In this document: one piece after another, positions 12,401 to 22,474 of the stretch
Layout of the letters: each line of letters starts with the position of its first letter
Position numbering within the stretch: position 1 is the first letter of the stretch
NCBI GenBank assembly: GCA_907165065.1
Contig: OU015528.1
Coordinates: 69,049,474 to 69,113,473 of the forward strand
Origin: Caprimulgus europaeus
Taxonomy: Eukaryota > Chordata > Aves > Caprimulgiformes > Caprimulgidae
Reading direction: 5' to 3'
DNA: 64,000 nucleotides
Program-made: the position numbers and the translations under genes
The notes under the pieces: model-generated
What the model was told of the DNA's origin: nothing
The model's database searches: none
Seen by the model: only the letters and a program-made list of their open reading frames with translations

Positions 12401-13565
12401 ATACTTGAAGTTTAAGCTACATGAGAAGAATGAAGTTAGGCTGCATCGTATTTATTCGGTTATATGTTTCTGTCTATTTTACCTGTCTGTTGTGTTATAC
12501 TGAATTTGATTGGTGATTTTTTTTGTGTGTTTGTATTTATTCTGATCATGTTGACCACATGCTAGAAGAACTGCATGTCATTAATTCCTTCTTTTATTCT
12601 GGATTTAGATTCTTCCAGTTATTTATTTCAGTAAATTTGTAACATTCTAAAAACATAGTCATGCTGTAACCTCTAAAATTAAATTCAACAATATGACCTT
12701 ATAGAAGATGTATAATATTTGATTTGTGGTCAGTGCATAATTTATAATTTGATGAAGTAGTACTGGGTTTAGTACATTAGCATTGTTTTTGTGAGTTTAG
12801 AAATATATAGAAGAATCTTTTCCTCTTCCTATGAACAAACCAGCCAAAGGATATTGACAGCAAAAGGAAAGGAAAATGTTGCTGTTATCTAATATGCTAT
12901 TGACAGTATTTATTTTGTGGTTGTCTTTAAGAGGATTAATTTCACTTTTATTATTAGCCAAACATCAGCAGAAGGTTTTTGGTGTTTTCACACTATTTAT
13001 TACTTTGTAGCAGTCTTATTTTGGAGTGAGTGAAAATTTTGTTTCCTAGCTAGTTCTTCTATCTAAGAATGACCTCACCTTTTAATATATGTTTTTCTCA
13101 TTCCTTAGCTTAATCTAAGTTAGTGTCATTTAAATAGCAACCCCTGACCAGAGTCTAGAGTTTCAGATGCTATAACCCAGTCCATGGATGAGGTGAGATA
13201 GGAGTCACTTTTCACTGCCAAAAGCTGCCTCCTCTTCCAGAGTCCCTCTTTTTCTTTCTTGCCAGGCATTAGTCTTTATGGCTAACATATTTATTTAATT
13301 CTTAATTATATAATTTTCTAAAATAAATAAATTATTCAGGTAATTTGTGGATTAAAATCAGAACAGTTCCTTAAGATGGGTCCCTGTCTGCCTTCAAAAG
13401 ACCTAATGCTAGTAGGAAAGAAGGGAAAAAGAGAGAGCAGATCTTTCCCTTTCATCACCAGCATGGATTTATACTCTGTTTTTACTGGTTCTGGATGGAT
13501 TTGAGTTAGTTTTCTTCATAGCAGCCTATTATGGGGCTGTGTTCTGGATTTGTGACTAAAACTCT
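9474..13565 (+). other. RSBN1L: RSBN1L intron 2, middle part
   Basis: AT-rich intronic DNA without a recognised repeat or gene. The small ORFs around 11.1-11.7 kb occur on both strands and look like chance. Confidence 0.7.
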
Positions 13566-14632
13566 TCATAACTGTCCCACAAGGCATTCTTATCTCCAAA
13601 TTGGAAGCATGTGGGTTTGATGGATGGACCACTCGGTGGATAAGGAACTGGCGGGATGGTCACACTCAAAGAGTTGTGGTAAACAGCTCAAAGTCTGAGT
13701 GGAAACCGGGGGATTGAGTGCACCCTCAGCAATTTTGCTGATGACACCAAGCTGAGCGGTGTGGTTGACACGCTGGAGGGACAGGATGCTATCCAGAGGG
13801 ACCTTGACAGGCTTGAGAGGTGGGGCCTATACTAACCTCATGAAGTTCAACAAGGCCAAATGCAAGGTCCTGCATCTGGGTCGGGGCAACCCGAAGCACA
13901 AGTACAGGCTGGGCAATGAGTGGCTCGAGGAGCTCCAAAGAGAAGGACTTGGGGGTGCTGGTGGATGAGAAGCTCAACATGAGCCGGCAACGTGCGCTTG
14001 CAGCCCAGAGGCCAATAACCGTATCCTGGGCTGCATCAAGAGAAACGTGGCCAGCAGGTCGAGGGAGGTGATTCTCCCCCTCTACTCCACTCTTGTAAGG
14101 CCCCACCTGGAGTGCTGCGTCCAGTTCTGGAGCCCCCAACACAAGAGAGACATGGACCAGTTGGAACGAGTCCAGAGAAGGTCACGAGGATGATCCGAGG
14201 GCTGGAGCACCTCTCCTATGAGGACAGGCTAAGAGAGTTGGGGCTGTTCAGCCTTGAGAAGAGACGGCTCCGGGGAGACCTTATAGCGGCCTTCCAATAC
14301 CTAAAGGGGCTACAGGAAAGCTGGGGAAGGACTTTTCACAAGGGCAGTTAATGACAGGACAAGGGGAAATGGCTTTAAGCTGAAAGAGGGGAGGTTTAGA
14401 TTGGGTATTAGAAAGAAATTCTTCACTGTGAGGGTGGTGAGACACTGGAACAGGTTGCCCAGAGAAATTGTGGATGCCCTCTCCCTGGAAGTGTTCAAGG
14501 CCAGGTTGGATGAGGCTTTGAGCAACCTGGTCTAGTGGAAGGTGTCCCTGCTGATGGCAGGGGGGTTGGAGGTAGATGATCTTTAAGGTCCCTTCCAGCC
14601 CAAACCATTCTATGATTCTGTGATTCTATGAT
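13566..14632 (+). mobile_element. CR1 LINE, 3' portion, plus orientation
   Basis: About 1.07 kb from the distal reverse transcriptase region through the 3'UTR. Remnants include 'gacaccaagctgagcggtg', 'tgcaaggtcctgcatctggg' and 'ggctggagcacctctcc'. The 3' tail is 'ccttccagcccaaaccattc' followed by three ATTCTRTGAT-type repeats ending at 14632, where CR1 normally ends. The reading frame is broken by stops and indels, so this is a dead 5'-truncated copy. It is the least diverged CR1 in the window. Confidence 0.93.
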
Positions 14633-14634
14633 AA

Positions 14635-15075
14635 CACTGGTGTTTTGGCTACTGCTGAGCAACACTTGCACAGTGTCAAGGCTTTCTGTTTTACCCTGTT
14701 CTGGACCTGCTGGTGAGTCGGCTGGGGTGGGCAAGAAGTGTGGAGGGGACATGGCTGGGACAGCTCACCCAAATTGACTGCAGTGATATTCCACGACATA
14801 GAACGTCATGCTCAGCAATAAAAAACTGAGGGGGACGGGCTGGGGTGTTGGTCTGGAAGGTAGTTAATGCCTGGAGGCTGGCTGGGTATTGGTCTGCTTG
14901 TGGGAGACGGTGAGTGGTGGAAAATACCACTTGGTGTTTTTTCCTCTCTTCTTCACTTTCCTCATTTCTTCACTTATTAAACTGCCTTTATCTGGACCCG
15001 TGTGTTTCCTTGGTGTTCCTGTTCTCTCCTGTGTGTCTCATCGTTGAGGAGGGGTGAGTGAGCACAGGGCTCTGA
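14635..15075 (+). mobile_element. ERV LTR fragment, plus orientation
   Basis: It begins just after the CR1 tail with 'tgttttggctactgctgag', and contains 'gacagctcacccaaattga', an 'aataaaaaactg' TATA-like word near 14817, and ATTAAA at 14976-14981 followed by 'ctgcctttatctggaccc'. These are the R/U5 words of the LTR family also seen at 8819-9473. The 5' end of the LTR is missing and no TG...CA pair was resolved, so it is a truncated copy. Confidence 0.72.
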
Positions 15076-15585
15076 GGTACTCAAACCTTTCAGTCTGCGT
15101 ATTTCCAGTTATACAACTCTGAATATGGTTGCAGAAGACAGCGCTCATCGTTTGTAACTTTGACATTCTTAGCACTATCTTTGGTATTTTACCTCTCCCA
15201 AGCTGGATCTTGAAAATGAATCTGTTCTACCGGCTGAATGAGGCTGGGGGGGGGGAAATTAATCAGGAGACCTAGGAGTGAGTTGGGATGGACAAAAAAG
15301 TTGAGCTGATCTTTCAGTTTTAACTTTCAGTGACACGGTCTTTTTGGGAATATATAAGAAATTTCTTAACTGATCTGCCTTTAGCAAGGATTATGTTGCA
15401 CTTAAACACTTTGACTTTATGCTACACTGCCAGCAGCTAGTGGTACGTAAGTAAGCCAGATGGGTGGGTTAGTCAGCTGAAAGCTTCACAGCATCTCCTA
15501 ATTTAACTTGAGTTAGTATTTTTTGGGAAGTTATAGAGTTTTCAGTTGGAGTAGTTCCACAACTAGTTTATCGTATGCTGTGTGA

Positions 15586-15835
15586 ATCAGAATCATTTAG
15601 GTTGGGAAAGAACTTTAAGATCAAGTCTAACCATAAAACCAACACTGCCAAGTCTGTCTCTATACCATGCCACATCTACAGGTCTTTTAAATACCTCCCA
15701 GGGATAGTGAGACTGCTTCTCTGGGCCGCCCCTTCCAGTGCTTAAGAACCCTTTTGGTGAAGAAATATTTCCTAATATTTAATCTAAACCTCCCCTGGCA
15801 CAACTTCAGGCCATTTCCTCTTGTCCTTATCACTT
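15586..15835 (-). mobile_element. CR1 LINE fragment (reverse orientation)
   Basis: It starts with 'aatcagaatcatttaggttg', the reversed CR1 3' tail, and continues through 'ctctgggccgccccttccag' and 'ccatttcctcttgtcctta'. This is an old, short 3' fragment in RSBN1L intron 2. Confidence 0.88.
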
Positions 15836-17565
15836 TTTACTTGGGAAAATGGTAGTGGTAGCAGAAGGAAGCAAGGAAAAAAGCAGAAGAATGGTTGGTT
15901 CCCTTTAATCAGGGGAGTGGATGAAAACAGCAGCTTAATATCCTGGCCTGGAATGCTGGAATACTAAGCTACTTATGCCAGTGGAAGAAACATCCTTTTG
16001 CATATTACATTTATCAATAAACTGTGAGTAATAACTGTGAGATTTATGCCTGTCTGTAGCTTCAGAAAGTGGTTTAAAGACATTTTGGAATTGGTCTATC
16101 CAGTAAGCCAGTAATGACAAGTCAGTGTCCCTCCTTGTCCCAGTGCTTTAGTTGTGTGAGTTCCTGATGCTCTGTGCCAGTGCAGATACAGCAGAATTTA
16201 ATGTTTTCTGATGTTTTATCACAAAATCGGCAGCTGTCCTTGCAAAAAAGCTATAGGAATGTGTGACTAAGGATTTGGGGAATAGGGGAATACTACTGTC
16301 TGCCATTATGGTGCTTTTCAGTCTGACTGTGATGACTTGCTATTACATTAACTCAGACACTTTGTAAAATCCTAATTTTAGTCAGTCCCCCATTTCCTGA
16401 GTGTCTGTGATGACTGAGGTGATCTGAAGAAGAATATTTGGTTCTGCATTTCTGGAATGCATCTGGTTACATGAGCCTAGCTTCTCAGAAGGGCACAGTA
16501 TTGGTCCATGTTGTCCGATTTAGTCCTATTTTCAGGAACTGCTGCTAGTTCTCCTCTGCACTGCTATAATTACTAGGAATTTTAATGATCTCTAGGAGTG
16601 AGGACCATAGCTTAGCAGTACTTCATTAACTGTTTTCCGTGCATCTTTTTTTCTTGTCTTGCTTTGGATGCAGAATGTCTAGAGATGCAGTGCAAGAGCC
16701 TCACCTGGTTTGTGCAGTAATCCATCTGCTCTTCTCTTTGTTCTGATCTGGTCATATTTCATCCAATAATACCACTGTGTCTTTCAGCCTGTTAAATAGG
16801 AGATCGGAAGCTTAAGGGAAAGTGATCCTCATCAATCTCATGCCCATGTTTTGTTGAGGTAACACAACAGATCAGATAATTAAAAAAAAAACCAACTTAA
16901 CTTATAATGATAAGTGGTTTTGTTCAAGTTCAAAATAAATTTTTTCATGAGGTGAATGTTACAGCCCTTACAGTGTTAAGGGAGCATGAGATGTGTTAGC
17001 ACAGCACAGGAAAAATGAAGGAATAACTGTTATTCTCTTTCTTCCTGTACTAACTCTTTATGGGCTTTGTCTTCGATCCAGCTAAAGTGCTCACACAGAG
17101 GCTACACTGGAGAGGATGGTTAGCAGAGGAAATGTTTAGAGTTTAATTAGTTGTTATGTCTGTCTGACTGTTACAGGAAAAAGGTAAAAATTCAGCTAGA
17201 CTTGAGTAATCTAGGTAAGAATCCTTGTTTGCTAGTTGTTGAGCAGAACATACATTATTAGCTTTTCATAGTTACCAGTCTGGAATGTCATTTTTCTTGA
17301 AACACAACAGTTACTCAATCTTACGTTCAGACTTCAAAATAAATAAAACAAGAAGTGTCATGTATCTTTAGTAAGAACCTCTGTCTTTGGTGATGAGTTC
17401 ATAGTAATTGGCTTCATAATAATCTTAAGCATATGAAGACTATAGTAAATGTAGGACTAATGTCAATCAGAAAACATAAGCTTGCAGATTAAAGGTGTTT
17501 ATTGAATGTAGACTTTGAGTGCTAGTGGACTTGCTATAACTTTTGCTGTCATATTCTACTTGTAG
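15836..17565 (+). other. RSBN1L: RSBN1L intron 2, distal part
   Basis: AT-rich intron without a recognised repeat. It ends at the acceptor 'ttctacttgtag' (17554-17565). Confidence 0.75.
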
Positions 17566-17703
17566 GTAAAAAGAACATACTCTCATGGTACGTATAGAGC
17601 TGGCCCAATGAGACAGATCAGCCTGGTTGGAGCAGTTGATGAGGAGGTGGGGGATTACTTCCCTGAGTTCCTTGATATGTTGGAAGAATCACCCTTCTTA
17701 AAA
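17566..17703 (+). CDS. RSBN1L: RSBN1L exon 3
   Basis: This 138-bp exon (46 codons, phase 0 at both ends) follows 'tgtag' and precedes donor GTAAGG. It reads VKRTYSHGTYRAGPMRQISL, then VGAVDEEVGDYFPEFLDMLE and ESPFLK, nearly identical to the human family members. The preceding exon ends ...NFHAQ and joins directly to VKRTYSHG, the junction known from RSBN1 proteins. It forms part of the conserved domain N-terminal to the putative JmjC/cupin metal site. Splicing to the next exon crosses an intron of only 196 bp. Confidence 0.96.
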
Positions 17704-17899
17704 GTAAGGACAGAAGGGAGTGGGTTGGGAGAAGGGGGACAATATATTGCCTAATATTGTTATAATAAAGTGAGAGTATGTGATACTTGCTTAGATAATT
17801 AAGTGGTCTAGTAAATGTTTTAATCATGACAGATAAAGGCTGCTTTTAAAAAGTTGTTAAAGTAACTCACTTTAAATTGTGACTTGTGTTTCCTGTTAG

Positions 17900-18042
17900 T
17901 GTACACTGCCATGGGGAACACTTTCTAGTTTAAAATTAGAGAGCCGCAAAGACAGTGATGATGGTCCTATTATGTGGGTACGTCCTGGAGAACAGATGAT
18001 CCCTGTGGCTGACATGCCAAAGTCACCTTTCAAAAGGAAGAG
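17900..18042 (+). CDS. RSBN1L: RSBN1L exon 4
   Basis: A 143-bp exon after 'tcctgttag', with donor GTATGT at 18043. It encodes CTLPWGTLSSLKLESRKDSD, then DGPIMWVRPGEQMIPVADMP and KSPFKRKR, the conserved WVRPGEQMIP block of the RSBN1 family. It ends two bases into a codon (AG), completed by A at 22307 to give arginine. The basic KRKR run just before the junction could add to nuclear targeting. The following intron, about 4.3 kb, is heavily repeat-filled. Confidence 0.96.
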
Positions 18043-18660
18043 GTATGTTGAATTATTTTCCTTGATAAATGTCTGGTTAGTATTCTTTCTCTATGAATTC
18101 ATTTTATCCCAAACCTTTTACTGGTTGATACTATATCCTAGTACAAATTTCTGTAAATCTTCATCTCCAAATAAACTTTTAAGTTGTTTTGTTTTGTAAG
18201 GATGTGGAGAGAGTGGGGAGGTGGTTTGGTGTTTCTTTTTTGTTTGCTTGGGTTTTTTTGGGGGTGTTTTTTTTTTTTTGTTCCCCCTCTCCTTACAATT
18301 GTTTACTGTCTGGCTAAGTAAGGTGATGGTCATTTTTTGAGCTTTAGTAGGAGTTTAAGGTGAAAACTGCAGGGAAATGTGAACAAGCACACAACTCCTG
18401 ATAGATGCCAGGAGACTGGAATTAATACCCCTGTTTTTAAATGTGAGTGGATGTTTAAAAACCTCAAGGATTAAGGGCTTCTCTCTCATCTGAAAGGTGA
18501 CACCTCCAACATTAAATGACATCTTTAAGCTTTGCTGTGGTACTGTGTATAAGTACGAGCTTAAGAGCAGGGATGTCCTCTGCAGAACTTGAATATTTTG
18601 TGTCATGAGAAATTAAGTCTTTGGAGTTCTCTTGTTCAAAATTTGAACATAAAAGGGGAA

Positions 18661-19628
18661 TGTGGTGGTTCGACCCACAGTGGGACTATGCAGTCCTGTA
18701 TTCATTCCCCCCACCTGGTGAGATGGGATGGGAGACACAATGAAGGGGTCACGGGATTAGGAATGAAGGACAGGGACGGCTCACTCACCAGTTATGGTCA
18801 TGGGCAAAACAGACTCAAAACTTGGGGATGAAAAATCAATTTAATTCGTTGCCATTCATCTACCACATCTTACAACGCCTTCCCCCACCTCTCCCTTCTT
18901 CCCGGGCTCAAATCACTTTGCTCCCGATTTCTCTACCTCAGTGGCACAGAGGGCAGGGAATGGGGGTTCAGTCAGTTCACCTCAGCTCTTCCTGGTTATG
19001 GAAGTCCAGGAACAAGATGTTCCAAAGCTTCCCATAGAGTCACAGATCTCTTTGGGCTCAGCTCCTGGCTCTGGCATGGGGACATCCCCGAGCTGCAGAC
19101 TCCCCCCCCACTCTGGGGGGTCCACCCCTGCTCTGGCAGTGAGCAACTGTCAGGGTCCCAATTCAGTCACACTTGCGCTCAGGCTCAGCCTCTCTGCTCC
19201 AGTGTGGAGTCCTCCATGGCCTACACAGGGGTCTCTGCTCTGTAGTTGAATCTCCATGGGCTGCAGGGGACTTTTGTCTTCTCCTGCTCCATATGGTAGG
19301 ATTGGGTGTGGATTTCTGTCTTTCCCCCTCCTCCTCTTTCCTCTGGCAGCAAAGCTCTCTCTGTGTCTGTCTGTCCTTTGTTTAGGCCGATGATCGTCTT
19401 TTATTAGGTTAATGGCCTCTCCTCCAGGTTCAGCCCCACCCACTTCTTTTCAGGACAGTCCTTCCCCTCACAAATATGGATTCACAGAGGCGTTTCTCTA
19501 GTGCTCATTGGCTCAGCCTGGGCTGGGGGGTCTCTGCCTTGGAGCCAGGGGAGCTTTTTGCTCTCACAAGGTGACCCTTCCCCCACTACTAAAAAAAAAA
19601 AAGCTTCCCTCCCCCCAAACCCAGCACA
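18661..19628 (-). mobile_element. Endogenous retrovirus LTR, near-complete (reverse orientation)
   Basis: A 968-bp block with terminal TGTGGTGGTTCGACCC on the left and AACCCAGCACA on the right, so on the minus strand it runs TGTGCTGGGTTT...CCACCACA. It contains C-rich 'tctgctccagtgtggagtcc' and 'atctccatgggctgcagggg' words related to the LTR at 7990-8644. A reversed ATTAAA signal lies within 'caatttaattcg' near 18840. Flanks GGGAA (18656-18660) and GGGAG (19629-19633) could be a decayed 5-bp target duplication. No viral coding region adjoins it, so it is a solo LTR in RSBN1L intron 4. Confidence 0.8.
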
Positions 19629-19649
19629 GGGAGCATAAAAGAATTGGAA

Positions 19650-21415
19650 GCAGAGTTAGGTGCTTCAGGAGTACAGAGATACTGTTCAACCATGAAGTGG
19701 ATGCAGTTAAACCAAAGACCATCTGGAGCTGAATTTGGCAAGGGACATGAAGGGTAGCAGGAAGGACTGCTACAGGCCTATGGGCAGCAAAAGAAGGACT
19801 AGGGAAAGTGTAAGGCGTCAGCTGAATGGGGCAAAGGGCCTGGAGACAAAGGACACAGAGAAGGCCAGTACACTCAGTGCTTTCTTTGCCCTTGTCTTTA
19901 CTGGTGAGATTTACCTTTAGGAATGCCAGGTCCTGGAGACAGTAGGGAAGTCTGGAGCAAGGTCTACTTGCCTTCAGTTGATGAGAGTCACGTTAAGGAA
20001 CACATTAGATGTGCAGATTAGACAGGCACAAGCCCATGGGATCTGATGGGATATACCCACAAGTGCTGTGGGAGCTGACTAATATGATTGCACGGCCACT
20101 CCTGATTGTCTTTGAAAGGTCAAGAGAATTGGCAAAGGTTCCTGGGGACTGGAGGAAAGCCAGTGTCACTCCAGTCATTTAGAAGGGTAAGAAGCAAGAC
20201 CTAGGGAACTATAGGCCAGTCAGCCTCACCTTCATCCTGGGAAGGATGCCATTTCAAGCATGAGGGTTAAAATGACTGTTGGGAGTAGCTAGGGTTGATT
20301 AACGAAGGGGAAATCCTGCCTTATCCACCTGATAGCATCCTACAGCAAAATGACTGGCTCACAGGATGAGGGGAGTGCCAGGGTTGTTTATCTTGACGTA
20401 AGCAAGGCTTTCCATACTGGACACCTGTCTCCCATAACATTCTAATAGACAAATGAATGAAGGACAAACTAGACTGATGGACAGTGAAGTGGGTCAAGAA
20501 CTGGCTTAACTGCTGTGCTCAAAGGGTTGTGATCAGCACAAGTCCAGCTGGAGGACAGTTGCTGCTGGAGTAACCCAGACATTGATACCTGGTGCTGTTC
20601 AACATCTTCATTAGTGGCTGGCATCGTGAGACAGTGTGCACAAAACTGGAAGGAGTGGTTGAGGCACCCCAGGGTTTTGCTGCTTGTGAGGGACCTTGAG
20701 AGGCTGTAGAAGTGGGCCAGCTTGGTGGACTCATGAAGTTAACACTGGGATGCTAGTCCTGCACGTAAAAGGATTAACACTGTGCACCAGCACAGGATGG
20801 GGCTCAGCTGGCTCAAGAACAGCCTGACAGAAGGACTTGAAGGTCCTGGTGAGTGACAGGTTGACAGGTCAGCAGCTGCCTGGACAAGATTAGGAGGAGC
20901 ACTACCAGCAGGTTGAGGGAGATGTTTCTTCCTCTCTGCTCATCACTGGTGAGACACATTTGGAGTATCATATCCAGTTCTTGGCTCACCAGTCCAAGGC
21001 AGGCATGGGCATACTGGAGCAGATCTCATGACATGAAAGGCAGGCATGGGAGAACTGAGATTTACTCTTGAGGAAAGAGGACTCAGTGAGATCATATAAA
21101 TGTGTACAAGCATCTGATAGGAGGTTGTGAGAAGGACTCTTGTCAGCAGTGCCTTGTGACATGACCAGAGATAATGGGCACCAACTGAATTACAAGCAAA
21201 TCCATTTAAAATAAGGAGAGGAAAAAAAGTTTACTGTGTGGAAGGCTGAACACTAGAACAGGTTGCACAGACAGCTTGTGGAGTCTCTTGTCTTCGATGT
21301 TGCTCAAAACTTGACTGGCCATGCTCCTGAGCCACCAGCTCTAGTTGAGTGGGGGAAGTTGGGACTACACATTCTCCAGATGTCCCTTCTAACCTTAGCT
21401 ATGCTATTATTATAA
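19650..21415 (+). mobile_element. CR1 LINE, long degenerate copy, plus orientation
   Basis: About 1.75 kb of decayed CR1. The early part ('gcaagggacatgaagggtag', 'agcaaaagaaggactaggg') precedes the reverse transcriptase region, where 'gggaactataggccagtcag' corresponds to the RT block GNYRPVSL. It continues to 'tgtcccttctaacc' near 21385 without a clear terminal tail. There are many stops and frameshifts. It is older than the copy at 13566-14632. Its left edge adjoins the reversed LTR and the exact boundary is unclear. Confidence 0.85.
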
Positions 21416-21589
21416 GCAGCTCTTGGAAAAATATGGCACACAATGTTGGGTCCAGGTGGCCAAGAAAATCGTCTGTGGCTGTGTTCCTGCTCTGCAGTGT
21501 TACCTTCACTTTCATTAAACCTTGAAGAAATAAATCTTTTGCTGCTTCTCATTCCCAGTTCTAAAACTTTGAACTAAATTTACATGCAC

Positions 21590-22095
21590 AGTGGTTTGGT
21601 AGAATCAAGAATGATGAAGAATAACTTCAGGGACACCTGTGTACCTAATAGGAAGCAACAGAGGCCAGCAGTTCCCTGCCAGGGACTGGTCAGGGTAGGG
21701 CCCAGTCTTACAGTGCCTGAGGGAGGCAGGTAAGGCAGACCTGGGGTTTGGGGACCAGATTCAGCCCAGACTCTAGTGTGTGGTGATGGGGCAGGTCTGA
21801 GGTCAAGCCAGGCAGGTCCATCATGACAAAGCCATCCTGAAGTCAAGCTGTCAAGAACGTCTGTGGCCCAGTATGCCTCTGGCTGAGGGGAAGACCAGTG
21901 CTCCTGTGACATGGCTCAGGCTGGGACTGGTGGCCCAGGTTCAAGCTTAAATAGAGCTCCTAGGCTCCTTGTCAGGGTCTGTGGGTGGACACTGCAGGTG
22001 AGGCTGCTCAGTCATCACAGCCTTTTAGTGCACTCAGGGCCCTGACACTGTGGTGTTGGTTTTGGTCTTTGTTTTTCGATAGCAAAACCAGGACA
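21590..22095 (-). mobile_element. Possible LTR or other old repeat (reverse orientation)
   Basis: A locally GC-richer block whose right end, read on the minus strand, starts TGTCCTGGTTTTGCTATCG, matching the start of the LTR at 8819. The body ('agggcccagtcttacagtgc', 'aaatagagctcctaggctcc') is not a repeat I can name, and the left boundary is not visible. It could be a different LTR family or an unrelated unique segment with a chance end match. Confidence 0.4.
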
Positions 22096-22306
22096 GTTTT
22101 GGTGGTTTTGTTTTTTTTTTAATTGCGCGTGTGTTGTGATTTTTTTGTGTAGCTCATTCCATTTTTAATTTGTCCTAAGTGTTACTGTTTTTCTCATTTG
22201 ACTGTGAGTTCTTGCTGAAATGAGAAAAATAATCCTATTGGCTATGGGTGGATATTAGGTAATTAAGAAAAATTGCTATATTGCTAATATTATTTTTCTT
22301 ATACAG

Positions 22307-22474
22307 AACTACCAATGAAATAAAAAACTTGCAGTACCTACCTCGAACCAGTGAACCCCGTGAAATGCTATTTGAAGACCGGACACGAGCCCATGCAGAT
22401 CATATAGGACAAGGTTTTGAACGACAGACTACAGCTGCTGTGGGAGTATTGAAGGCTGTGCACTGTGGAGAGTG
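22307..22474 (+). CDS. RSBN1L: RSBN1L exon 5 (contains candidate HxD metal motif)
   Basis: This 168-bp exon has acceptor 'ttttcttatacag' before 22307 and donor GTATGT at 22475. The first base completes the arginine codon from exon 4. It encodes RTTNEIKNLQYLPRTSEPRE, then MLFEDRTRAHADHIGQGFER and QTTAAVGVLKAVHCGEW. The triplet H-A-D (22392-22400) fits the HxD iron-binding signature of JmjC dioxygenases, about 102 residues before a possible distal histidine in the last exon. The lysine in AVGVLKAV might contact 2-oxoglutarate. These catalytic roles are inferred from motif form. The exon ends with TG of the tryptophan codon. Confidence 0.96.

Noticed and set aside
13759..14351. Frames of 69-117 residues near 14 kb
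   Set aside because: Decayed CR1 reverse transcriptase and its antisense; interrupted by stops and indels.
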